Source of the DNA: CAVQCJ01 sp963849365
GTDB taxonomy: Bacteria; Actinomycetota; Actinomycetes; Prado026
Direction: 5' to 3'
Assembly: GCA_963849365.1 (NCBI GenBank)
Contig: CAWKHA010000004.1
Span: 1,612,001-1,676,000, forward strand
DNA length: 64,000 bases
Position 1 is the stretch's first letter. Every line of letters begins with the position of its first letter. Positions 38,408 through 45,403 of the stretch are shown here, piece after piece. The notes beneath the pieces were generated by a model. The model saw only the letters and a program-made list of their open reading frames with translations. It was not told the DNA's origin and searched no databases. The position numbers and the translations under genes are program-made.

Positions 38408-39110
38408 CGGCCGGCGGCAGCTCGGTCTCCGGGACCAGCTCGGCCAGGAGCGCGCGTACCCGTCCGTCGATGTCGTCGCGGATCCTCCGCACCTCTTCGA
38501 CGGGCCGGCCCGCGGGGTCGTCGAGCTCCCAGTCCAGGTACCGCTTGCCGGGGTAGACCGGGCAGGCGTCGCCGCAGCCCATCGTGACGAGGACGTCGGA
38601 CGCTCGTGCCACGTCGTCGGTGAGCGGCTTCGGGAACTCGCGGGAGATGTCCAGCCCGACCTCGGCGAGAGCCTGCGCCACCGCCGGGTTGATGGTGTCG
38701 GCGGGGGCCGACCCGGCCGACCGGACGTGCACCCGCCCGGCTGCGTAGTGGTCCAGCAGTGCGGCGGCCATCTGCGAACGGCCCGCGTTGTGCACGCACA
38801 CGAACAGGACCTCCGGTACGTCCTTCACGATGGCTCCCTGGTGCTGGGCGCGAGCGGTCAGCCGCTCGAGGGCGAACCGGTAGGTGAACGTGGGTAGGTG
38901 AGTCTTGACCTGCGCCGTGCGGTACAGCGCCGCGTACGACTCGTGGACGTACCTGTCGACCGTCTCCGGGGCGAACACGCCCGCGAAACGCTCGGAGAAC
39001 TCTTCGCCCATGTGACGGAGCACGGTCTCCACCGAGGACAGGATCGGTTGCTCGTGGACGTGACCGGAACGCGTGGCAACGGCGGCGTCGTACGGGGAGT
39101 CGTCAGACAT
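38394..39110 (-). CDS. arsC: arsenate reductase ArsC with N-terminal three-helix domain
   Basis: A 238-residue protein of two parts. The N-terminal helical domain (residues 1-85, SSVETVLRHMGEEFSERFAG, YAALYRTAQVKTHLPTFTYRFALERLTARA in two parts) is typical of actinobacterial ArsC fusions. The C-terminal low-molecular-weight phosphatase domain has the P-loop CVHNAGRSQMA (C-x5-R, residue about 98) and MGCGDACPVYPGKRYLDWEL, which holds later cysteines and the Asp acid. It reduces arsenate to arsenite, probably using mycothiol. ATG 39110 follows AGGAG by five bases. Its end overlaps the NlpC/P60 stop by 14 bases. No arsenite pump gene is beside it. Confidence 0.88.
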   Translation of the reverse strand: MSDDSPYDAAVATRSGHVHEQPILSSVETVLRHMGEEFSERFAGVFAPETVDRYVHESYAALYRTAQVKTHLPTFTYRFALERLTARAQHQGAIVKDVPEVLFVCVHNAGRSQMAAALLDHYAAGRVHVRSAGSAPADTINPAVAQALAEVGLDISREFPKPLTDDVARASDVLVTMGCGDACPVYPGKRYLDWELDDPAGRPVEEVRRIRDDIDGRVRALLAELVPETELPPAVSRA

Positions 39111-39312
39111 GGCCGCTCCTGGCGGGCTCGATCCGGGTCGGCGCGCCGGCGATCGCGGCATCGGCCGCAGACCGGGAGGCGAGGAGAGTGAGCACCGCGA
39201 CGGGACCTGGCGATCGTCACATCAGCACGGGTTGATACCACGCCGCGATCCTCGCACCAGTCAGCGCTGATGGGTCAAGCGAACGTCGGGTGAACAGGTG
39301 AGAGGTCGGGCG

Positions 39313-39509
39313 TCAGCGGGCCGAACCACTGTGCGACGTTGCGGCTGGGGCAGCCTCGAGGCTTCCGACGAGGCCGGCCAGCTTGTCCAGGTCCGGGTGC
39401 GCGAGGGTGTACTGATTGGTCCGACCCCGTGCGGTCGCGGTGACGAGCCCGGCCTTGCGCAGCTCGGACAGGCCGTCATGGTCGGGCTGGCCGCCAACGC
39501 CCTGCTCGG
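39313..39509 (-). pseudogene. degenerate ArsR regulator
   Basis: The minus strand reads GVGGQPDHDGLSELRKAGLV followed by TATARGRTNQYTLAHPDLDK and a stop. This matches the recognition helix and wing of ArsR regulators (GVSQPTVSRHLSELRKAGLV), but the recognition helix is damaged (GGQPDHD in place of SQPTVSHH) and the N-terminal half with its start is missing. It lies between arsC and the small cysteine-rich peptide gene and is the remains of a second regulator of the arsenic island. Confidence 0.65.
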
Positions 39510-39619
39510 ATCGTGGTAGGCCGACCCCGTGGTCGCGCTCGCGGTCGCCGTGGTCGTAGTCCAGGCCGGTGCGACGACGTGGCGTGCTGAGTGCTGCGAA
39601 GACGTGTGCTGAGGGCGGT

Positions 39620-39670
39620 CTAGCAGCAGTCAGTACAGCCCTCGTCTGTGCAGTCGGTGCAGCGGTCCAT
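39620..39670 (-). CDS. 16-residue cysteine-rich peptide (metallothionein-like candidate)
   Basis: A tiny reading frame gives MDRCTDCTDEGCTDCC: five cysteines in 16 residues, spaced C-x2-C-x4-C-x2-C-C, with four aspartates. ATG 39670 is preceded by a purine-rich stretch with GGAGG and AAGGG, a strong ribosome-binding region, and the frame starts 37 bases after the arsI stop on the same strand. Chance seldom gives such a dense, regular pattern in a frame with a good start site, and the place within an arsenic island suggests a thiol peptide binding As(III) or a related metalloid. I know no described family. Translation is inferred. Confidence 0.5.
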   Translation of the reverse strand: MDRCTDCTDEGCTDCC

Positions 39671-39707
39671 GCCCTTCACCCCCTCCCTGTCCCGCGAAGC
39701 ACATCGG

Positions 39708-40118
39708 TCAGGCGGTGCAGCAGGATCCGGTCGAAAGGCCTTCCAGCTCGGCGCCGGCGTCGGCCAGCACCGTGTAGATCTCCCAGCGGTGGCCGGCCGG
39801 GCCCTCGACCCAGACCTTGTCCTGCAGGGCGTAGCAACAGGTGGTGCCGTCCTCGACAGTGGTAGCCAGACCGGCGTCGCCGAGGCGCCGGGTCTCGGCG
39901 ACTACGACATCGGTGGTCGGGACCTCGACGCCCAGGTGGTTCAGCGAACCGCCGTGACCGGGGTTCTCGATCAGGACGAGCTTGAGCGCAGGGTCCTCGA
40001 CCGCGAAGTTGGCGTAGCCGGGACGGCGCTTGGCCGGACCGGTGCCGAACAGGGTGGTGTAGAAGGCGACCGCGGAATCGACGTCGTCGACGTTCAGGGC
40101 CAGCTGGACTCGGGACAC
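39708..40118 (-). CDS. arsI: ArsI/CadI-type glyoxalase-fold protein (organoarsenical C-As lyase)
   Basis: A 136-residue VOC-fold protein. It starts with RVQLALNVDDVDSAVAFYTTLFG (first beta-alpha unit) and has SLNHLGVEV with a metal His, and the thiol pair TTCCYALQDKVWVEGPAGHRWE (given in part), where the adjacent cysteines and the following Glu match ArsI. ArsI uses Fe(II) and O2 to break the carbon-arsenic bond of methylarsenite and aromatic arsenicals. CadI is the cadmium-induced relative. The C-terminus ends with another Cys pair (GSCCTA). GTG 40118 follows a GAGGAAG site. It diverges from arsR across a gap with a perfect palindrome. Confidence 0.85.
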   Translation of the reverse strand: MSRVQLALNVDDVDSAVAFYTTLFGTGPAKRRPGYANFAVEDPALKLVLIENPGHGGSLNHLGVEVPTTDVVVAETRRLGDAGLATTVEDGTTCCYALQDKVWVEGPAGHRWEIYTVLADAGAELEGLSTGSCCTA

Positions 40119-40286
40119 AGGAAAGCTTCCTCTCGGTTCGCAGGGATCAGCAGCCGCCGGGCTGGGCAGCCAGGAGACGGGTGGGGGACGGCAGCCGGAA
40201 GCGCTGTGCACCCGGCGTGCTCATCTCGGCCCCCACATCGACGGTTGTCTATCTCTGCTTAGCAGCCTGGCCGAGGGATCGACGTT

Positions 40287-40301
40287 TGTCAATGATTGAC
40301 A
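40287..40301. promoter_or_regulatory. ArsR operator palindrome
   Basis: TGTCAAT-G-ATTGACA is a perfect 15-base dyad in the divergent gap between arsI and arsR, followed by an extra ATCAAT at 40305. Position and AT-rich dyad fit an ArsR binding site that controls both directions. Confidence 0.7.
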
Positions 40302-40330
40302 GCCATCAATCTCATGGCAGACTTTGCCCC

Positions 40331-40708
40331 ATGCCGAAACCCCTGCCTCTGATCGAGCCGGTGCCCACCGCTGCCGCGTGCTGCGCGCCGCTCGCGGCCG
40401 CGACCCTCACCGCCTCCGAGGCGACCGAGCTTGCCGCCCGGATGAAGGCGCTCGCCGACCCCGCCAGGCTTCGGCTGCTGTCGATCCTGCTGGCGAGCGA
40501 GGACCAGCAGGCCTGCACCTGCGACCTGACCGACCCGCTCGGCCTGAGCCAGCCCACCGTCACCCATCACCTGCGCAAGCTGCTCGAAGCCGGCCTGGTC
40601 ACATCCGAGCGGCGTGGCGTCTGGACGCACTACCGCGTGGTCCCCGACGCGCTCGGCGCGCTCGCCGCCGTCCTGACGCCGTCCCCGGGCCTCGCCGCTG
40701 CTCGATGA
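40331..40708 (+). CDS. arsR: ArsR family arsenic-responsive repressor
   Basis: This 125-residue winged-helix repressor has the HTH in DPLGLSQPTVTHHLRKLLEAGLV (given as family block, residues about 65-85) and the wing ERRGVWTHYRV. Candidate As(III) ligands are a Cys pair near the N-terminus (AAACCAP, residues 15-16) and CTCDL near residue 58, together a three-cysteine site as in several actinobacterial ArsRs. On binding arsenite it should leave the operator at 40287-40301. The stop overlaps the arsN2 start (ATGA). Confidence 0.88.
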   Translation: MPKPLPLIEPVPTAAACCAPLAAATLTASEATELAARMKALADPARLRLLSILLASEDQQACTCDLTDPLGLSQPTVTHHLRKLLEAGLVTSERRGVWTHYRVVPDALGALAAVLTPSPGLAAAR

Positions 40709-41178
40709 CCGCCGTCGAGCGGCCGGTCGTCGCGTCGGTGGCCCAGGGCCCCGACGTCGCGCAGCTGCTGGCGGAGGCCGGACTCCCGGTCGCCGGACTG
40801 GACTCGGCATGGCGGACCTGGGTGGTCAGTGCATCGGCAGCCGGTGTGCGCGACGTCGTCGGCTGCGTCGCCCTGGAGCGCTACGCGGCAGCGCCAGACC
40901 GGCCTCCCGTGTTCCTGTTGCGCAGCCTGGCCGTGCGCGAGGACGCCCGAGGCTTCGGCGCCGGCCGTGCGCTCGTCGCGGCCGCACTCGACGCGGCCGA
41001 CGCGGACGCCGGTGCAACGGCGGTGGTGGCTCTGCTCACCGAGTCCGCCGACGACTACTTCCCCCGGTTCGGGTTCGACCCGGTGCCGCGAGCCGACCTG
41101 CCGACGGAGCTACGCGCCTCGGCGGAGCTGTCGGGTGCCTGCCCAGACTCGGCGCGTGCCTACCTGCGCACACCCTGA
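40705..41178 (+). CDS. arsN2: GNAT acetyltransferase, ArsN2-type
   Basis: A 157-residue GNAT protein coupled to arsR by a four-base overlap. It shows the acetyl-CoA binding region LLRSLAVREDARGFGAGRALVAAAL in two parts (motif A, residues about 70-92) and the ArsN2-like later blocks VVALLTESADDYFPRFGFDPV and CPDSARAYL. ArsN enzymes acetylate the amino group of arsinothricin, an organoarsenical antibiotic, and give resistance. With ArsI next door, the island seems aimed at organic arsenicals more than at plain arsenite. The substrate is inferred from family resemblance. Confidence 0.75.
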   Translation: MTAVERPVVASVAQGPDVAQLLAEAGLPVAGLDSAWRTWVVSASAAGVRDVVGCVALERYAAAPDRPPVFLLRSLAVREDARGFGAGRALVAAALDAADADAGATAVVALLTESADDYFPRFGFDPVPRADLPTELRASAELSGACPDSARAYLRTP

Positions 41179-41351
41179 GCGCGGCAGGCAAGGGGTGACG
41201 ACGCCAATGGCTCGGATGCGCGGACCCAACGCACCAGTGCGCTCCAGAACCGGCTAACTTGTGCGCGTGACGGAGCCGCCGAACGGGCATCATGCGCTCC
41301 CACCAGGAGTGCCTTCGTGTTCGGTGGATGCATCGATTGGGGGAGGGCCCG

Positions 41352-42263
41352 ATGCCGAGCGCCGATGAGATCCGAGACGTTCAGCGAGCGACGTGGGCCG
41401 GGCTCTCTGCGGGCTGGGAGAAGTGGGACTCGGTCATCATGGATCAGCTGGGCCCGGTCGGCGCAGCGATCATCGAGCGTCTCGACATCGCTGAAGATCA
41501 TCAGCATCTCGACATTGCCTCGGGCACGGGTGAGCCGGGTTTGAGCATCGCGCGACTGTCGCCGAAGGGACGCGTCGTGCTGACCGACCTCGTAGCGGAG
41601 ATGCTGGACATAGCCGCGCGGCGAGCCAGGGCGCAAGGGCTCGCCAATATCGAGACGAAGGTGTGCAGCGCCGATGATCTGCCGTTCAACGACGCCACCT
41701 TCGATAGCGTCTCTGTGCGTTTTGGGTACATGTTCTTCCCTGACGTGGCCAAGGCGACGGCCGAGTTCGCGCGCGTGCTCAAGCCGGGCGGTCGCCTCTG
41801 CTCGTCGGTATGGGTCAAGCCCGAGGAGAACCCGTGGACGACGATCGCCATGCAGGCAATCGCGACCGAGGCGGTGCTGGCGCCACCCGACCGAGACGGG
41901 CCGACTATGTTTCGGTGCGGTGCCCCGGGATATGTCAGTGCCCTGTACGAGGACGCGGGGCTGCGCGACATTGCCGAGTGGGACGTCCACGTCGAACTCG
42001 TGACGCGATCGCCCGAGCAGTATTGGGAGATGATCAGCGAGCACGTCTCGCTCGCAGTTGCGGCGCTACAGCAGGTCGACGAACCGGCGCGGGAGCGGGT
42101 TCGGGCACACGCCATTGCGAAGGTGAGCGCGTTCGAGAAGGACGGCAAGGTCCGGGTTCCGGGCGTGGCGCGGTGCATTGTGGGAACGAAACAGGACGCG
42201 AGCGGCACGCGCCCAGGCGAGGGCGCGCGATCCTCCAACGCGGGCTGGCCGACCCAGCCGTAG
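41352..42263 (+). CDS. class I SAM-dependent methyltransferase
   Basis: The 303-residue protein has a Rossmann methyltransferase core: motif I LDIASGTGEPGLSIA (residues about 57-71), motif II region VVLTDLVAEMLDIA, the SADDLPFNDATFDSVSVRFG acidic loop and ARVLKPGGRL (motif III). It is close to the UbiE/COQ5-like group that methylates small molecules on C or O. The C-terminal half (DAGLRDIAEWDVHVELVT, EHVSLAVAALQQVDEPARE) is the lid. ATG 41352 has GGGAGGG upstream. It lacks the conserved cysteines of ArsM, so despite standing by the arsenic genes it is not an evident arsenite methylase. Substrate unknown. Confidence 0.8.
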   Translation: MPSADEIRDVQRATWAGLSAGWEKWDSVIMDQLGPVGAAIIERLDIAEDHQHLDIASGTGEPGLSIARLSPKGRVVLTDLVAEMLDIAARRARAQGLANIETKVCSADDLPFNDATFDSVSVRFGYMFFPDVAKATAEFARVLKPGGRLCSSVWVKPEENPWTTIAMQAIATEAVLAPPDRDGPTMFRCGAPGYVSALYEDAGLRDIAEWDVHVELVTRSPEQYWEMISEHVSLAVAALQQVDEPARERVRAHAIAKVSAFEKDGKVRVPGVARCIVGTKQDASGTRPGEGARSSNAGWPTQP

Positions 42264-42421
42264 GCCGAAGCCCGCCTCATGAATGCCGTTCCAGTGCGCC
42301 CATGGAGTCACAATGAGCGCGTGAGCAGAGGTCGACTGACCAAGGCGACCTGGGTTCGCGCGCTCGGTGGGACGGGACCCTGACGAGGTTCCAGACGCCC
42401 TCACAGACGGGAGTGAGACCC

Positions 42422-43399
42422 ATGCGCGCGGTGATCCATACGAGGTACGGCACCCCTGACGTCCTGGGGCTCGCGGACGTCGCCAAGCCGGTCCCTGCCG
42501 ACGACGAGGTGCTCGTCAAGGTCCACGCCACCACCGTGAATCGGACCGACTGCGGGTTCCGCGCCGGCAAGCCGTATGTCGTCCGAGCCTTCAGCGGTCT
42601 GCGCCGCCCGAAGCATCCGATCCTCGGCACCGAGCTGGCCGGAGAGGTCGAGGCGGTCGGATCGGCGGTGACCGAGTTCTCGGCAGGGGACCAGGTGTTC
42701 GGTGTCCACGCCGACCGCTTCGGGGCGCATGCCGAGTACGTCTGCGTCAAGCAGGACGCCCCGCTGGCCCTCAAGCCGGCCGGCATGTCCTACGCGGAGG
42801 CTGCCGCCGTCTGCGACGGGGCGATCCTGGCTCTCACCTGCCTCAGGCGCGGAGGCGTGCACAAGGGACGACGGATCCTCATCTACGGAGCCTCGGGGTC
42901 GATCGGCACCGCGGCGGTTCAGCTTGCCCGTTACTTCGAGGCGCACGTGACGGCTGTGTGCACCACGAAGAACGTCGACCTCGTGCGGTCGCTCGGCGCA
43001 GACGTGGTCGTCGACTACACGCGCGAGGACTACACCACGAACGGTGAGACCTACGACGTCCTCTTCGACGCCGTCGGCAAGAGCGACTTCGAGGCGTGCA
43101 AAGGATCGCTTGCACCCGGCGGGCTCTTCATCACGACGGACCTCGGGGCCCGATGGAAGAACCCGCGCCTGGTGTTATGGACTGCGGTGTTCGGGAGTCA
43201 CCAGGTGCTGATCCCGATCCCCAAGTACACGAAGAAGGACGTGCTCTTCCTCAGGGAGCTCATCGAGGCCGGGCACTACCGGGCGGTCATCGACCGCACG
43301 TACCCGCTCGAGCAGGTCGTCGCGGCCACGACGTACGTCGAGTCGGAGCAGAAGACCGGCAACGTCGTCCTCACCGTCATCCCTGACACAGCCAGCTGA
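42422..43399 (+). CDS. NAD(P)-dependent alcohol dehydrogenase/quinone reductase (MDR family)
   Basis: A 325-residue MDR protein without the catalytic zinc set. Visible blocks are VLVKVHATTVNRTDCGFRAG, HPILGTELAGEVEAVG, the nucleotide-binding IYGASGSIGTAAVQLARYF (residues about 145-163) and DVLFDAVGKSDFEACKG. Members reduce quinones, enones or aldehydes with NADPH. ATG 42422 has GGGAG nine bases upstream. A GTG at 42413 would add three residues. It stands alone between unrelated genes and gives no hint of its pathway. Confidence 0.82.
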   Translation: MRAVIHTRYGTPDVLGLADVAKPVPADDEVLVKVHATTVNRTDCGFRAGKPYVVRAFSGLRRPKHPILGTELAGEVEAVGSAVTEFSAGDQVFGVHADRFGAHAEYVCVKQDAPLALKPAGMSYAEAAAVCDGAILALTCLRRGGVHKGRRILIYGASGSIGTAAVQLARYFEAHVTAVCTTKNVDLVRSLGADVVVDYTREDYTTNGETYDVLFDAVGKSDFEACKGSLAPGGLFITTDLGARWKNPRLVLWTAVFGSHQVLIPIPKYTKKDVLFLRELIEAGHYRAVIDRTYPLEQVVAATTYVESEQKTGNVVLTVIPDTAS

Positions 43400-43496
43400 C
43401 GGCTCCCCGATCTGGGGTGCAGTTGATCGTCACACCAACGCTGTTCGTGGTCACCGTTGCTACTTTGTCTGTGAGACGGGCAGGAGGGTCTGCGGG

Positions 43497-43745
43497 ATGG
43501 ACAACTGGGTGGAGCACTACGGCGGCCTGGTCTTCCTGTTCGGCGCTGCGCTCTTGCTGTTCGGGCGGGCCGGGGCAAAGCGTGACGAGATGGCCGCCTA
43601 CATCGCGCACGCGATTACCGGGCTGGCGAGTCTGATCGCCATCGGGATCGGCTTCGGCGAGGGCCCCCCGGCGCTGTGGGTCGCGGGCGTGGCCGTCTTC
43701 GTCGTGAACTTCGGGTTCCTGGTCCAACGCATCCGTCACTCTTGA
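43497..43745 (+). CDS. small membrane protein
   Basis: An 82-residue protein with two clear hydrophobic helices (GGLVFLFGAALLLFGRA at residues 9-25, and a long one from about residue 40: AITGLASLIAIGIGFG then ALWVAGVAVFVVNFGFLV). It has no recognised domain. GGGATGG gives only a weak start site. Its stop overlaps the TTG start proposed for the next gene (TTGA), so both may be coupled. Function unknown. Confidence 0.6.
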   Translation: MDNWVEHYGGLVFLFGAALLLFGRAGAKRDEMAAYIAHAITGLASLIAIGIGFGEGPPALWVAGVAVFVVNFGFLVQRIRHS

Positions 43746-44266
43746 GCGAAGCGCGTCGCGGGACTGACGCCTGGGCCACCGAAGGCCCGCGAACGGCACC
43801 CCGAAGGTGGCTGGCGTTCGGAAGCTGGACCCCTTCGGCGGCCGACGGCGTTCCGGCGCATGTCACAGTCCACTTCCCGTGGATCCCCAGTGAGCAGGTT
43901 GACCAGTCGGTTCTGTCCGAGCTGGAAGACATGGTCGCCACCGTTCCACGCTTCGAGGTCGTGTTTCAGCGGGTCGGGTGGTTCGACCGTGAGGTCATGT
44001 GGCTTGATCCAGACCCCAAGGAGCCGTTCCTGGCGCTGGCAGCCGAGAGCGCCAGGCGATGGCCCGACCATCCGCAGTACGGAGGGCAGTTCGAGACTGT
44101 CGTGCCGCACGTCACTGTCGGGATCGGCCGGACCGACGAGCTCGACCGTGTTGCGGCCCGCCTCGCCGAGGTGCTTCCCATCCGCGATGTCGTCGCTCAG
44201 CTCTGGTGGATCACGCGGACCGGTGCTGAGCAGTGGGTGGTTCGCAGCGCGCTCGACCTGGGCTAG
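43742..44266 (+). CDS. 2'-5' RNA ligase / 2H phosphoesterase family protein
   Basis: The two His-x-Thr/Val-x motifs of the 2H family are present: DGVPAHVTVHFPW near residue 40 and VVPHVTVGIGRT near residue 120, about 80 residues apart. Between them is the family core (FEVVFQRVGWFDREVMWLDP, FLALAAESARRWPDHPQYGG). Members act on 2',3'-cyclic phosphate or 2'-5' linkages in RNA or small nucleotides. The N-terminal start is unclear: TTG 43742 overlaps the previous stop and is chosen here, but the first 30 residues lack family similarity, so the gene may be shortened at its 5' end. Confidence 0.7.
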   Translation: MSEARRGTDAWATEGPRTAPRRWLAFGSWTPSAADGVPAHVTVHFPWIPSEQVDQSVLSELEDMVATVPRFEVVFQRVGWFDREVMWLDPDPKEPFLALAAESARRWPDHPQYGGQFETVVPHVTVGIGRTDELDRVAARLAEVLPIRDVVAQLWWITRTGAEQWVVRSALDLG

Positions 44267-44360
44267 CCGCACCGACGTGCCGCATGCGCTTGCGCCGGGA
44301 GGCGGGATGAGGCGTAGGCGGCTGGTGGTCCAGGTCGCCGGGCGTCACGGCAGCAGCGTC

Positions 44361-44552
44361 CTAGGTTCCTTCAGCCCGGAGCCGCTTCCACTCCGACGTA
44401 TGCGCGCTCTTGTGGTGGATCCCGAACAGCCGCGCGGGGAACCACCACTTGACTGCCCGGCCGATCATGGTCCGTCGACACCAGCAGTCCGGATCGCAGC
44501 CACATGCGCGGTTGCGCGGATTGTGGACTCGCTGCAGGACGGTGCGCTCCAT
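44361..44552 (-). CDS. conserved small protein with CGCDPDCWC motif
   Basis: A 63-residue basic protein with a compact cysteine motif CGCDPDCWCRRTMIGRAVKW followed by WFPARLFGIHHK. I recall the same CGCDPDCWC...RWW.PAR.FG.HH pattern in other actinobacteria as an uncharacterised conserved protein. Four cysteines within nine residues suggest metal binding, and the Trp/Arg-rich end could touch a membrane or nucleic acid. A longer start at 44609 is possible. It lies 52 bases downstream of the formyltetrahydrofolate cyclo-ligase gene end if that start is used, and may be cotranscribed with it. Confidence 0.55.
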   Translation of the reverse strand: MERTVLQRVHNPRNRACGCDPDCWCRRTMIGRAVKWWFPARLFGIHHKSAHTSEWKRLRAEGT

Positions 44553-44661
44553 ACGGCCAAGGTACGTCCGTGCAGCCAGGGTCTCGGCCCGGCCAGCCAA
44601 GATCTTCACGGTGGGTGGCGGAATCCTGAGCCGGGCAGTGCAGCGGCGCTCGTGCCCAGCA

Positions 44662-45255
44662 CTAGCGGGTGAAGCGCACCACCCGGTGCGGTGTCACAGC
44701 CGCGGAGACCGCGCGGTCGTGCAGCTCTGCCGGAACAGAGTCGAGAAGCTCGTCGTCGTACAGCAGCACGACCATCGGCGTACCCGGGTCGACCAGGGCC
44801 AGCGCGCGGTCGTAGCAGCCGCCGCCGAAGCCCATCCGGGTGCCGTCCGCGCCGACGGCCAGACCGGGGGCGAGCACGACGTCCGCCCTGGCGATCCCGT
44901 CCAGCCCGAGCCTGGGCCCGGGCGGCTCGAGCAGCGAGGAGTTGCCCGGCAGCGCGCACGGGACCAGCGAGTCCGGACCGGCGTACTCGGCCCAGTCCAT
45001 GAGCAGCCCTTCCACGAGCACGGGCAGCAGGATCCGCACGCCGCGCTCGGTGAGCCCGCGCAGCAGCGGCTCGGTGCCGGGTTCGGAGGCCCGCGAGACG
45101 TAGGCGGTCACGGTGGACGCCGTGCGCACCTCGGGCAGGTCGAGCACGGACGCGGCGATCGCGTCGGCGGCCGCTGCCCGCTCGGCCAGGTCCCGTCCCT
45201 GCCGTGCGGCGCGCAGCCGGGCGCGCAGGTCTGCCTTGGCGTTCGACGCAGTCAT
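44662..45255 (-). CDS. 5-formyltetrahydrofolate cyclo-ligase
   Basis: The 197-residue protein starts with KADLRARLRAARQGRD and carries the ATP/Mg signature MGFGGGCYDRAL (family GxGxGYYDR, residues about 145-156), with PVLVEGLLMDWAEY before it. It converts 5-formyl-THF to 5,10-methenyl-THF with ATP. One Tyr of the GYYDR motif is Cys here (GCYDR). In mycobacteria the same gene stands between ruc and galU, as here. It diverges from galU across a 148-base gap with a long inverted repeat. Confidence 0.9.
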   Translation of the reverse strand: MTASNAKADLRARLRAARQGRDLAERAAAADAIAASVLDLPEVRTASTVTAYVSRASEPGTEPLLRGLTERGVRILLPVLVEGLLMDWAEYAGPDSLVPCALPGNSSLLEPPGPRLGLDGIARADVVLAPGLAVGADGTRMGFGGGCYDRALALVDPGTPMVVLLYDDELLDSVPAELHDRAVSAAVTPHRVVRFTR

Positions 45256-45317
45256 GGGGTCCCATCATCGCGTTCCGGTCGCTCGATCCCTCGGCCACCC
45301 TCCTCGGTCACCGCCCT

Positions 45318-45363
45318 CGTGTCAGACCCAGCGGGGCCTCCGGCCGCGGATGGGTCTGACACG
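45318..45363. repeat. 13-base perfect inverted repeat with 20-base loop
   Basis: CGTGTCAGACCCA (45318-45330) and TGGGTCTGACACG (45351-45363) are exact reverse complements. It lies between divergent starts, so it is not a terminator for either neighbour. It could be a large operator, a processed RNA hairpin or a dispersed palindromic element. Confidence 0.75.
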
Positions 45364-45403
45364 CCGTGCGCCCGCGGGCGGTCCGGCCCTCTAGGGTGCG
45401 GGT

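Noticed and set aside
41352..42263. Methyltransferase as ArsM (arsenite methylase)
   Set aside because: The conserved cysteines of ArsM are not present. It resembles UbiE-type small-molecule methyltransferases.
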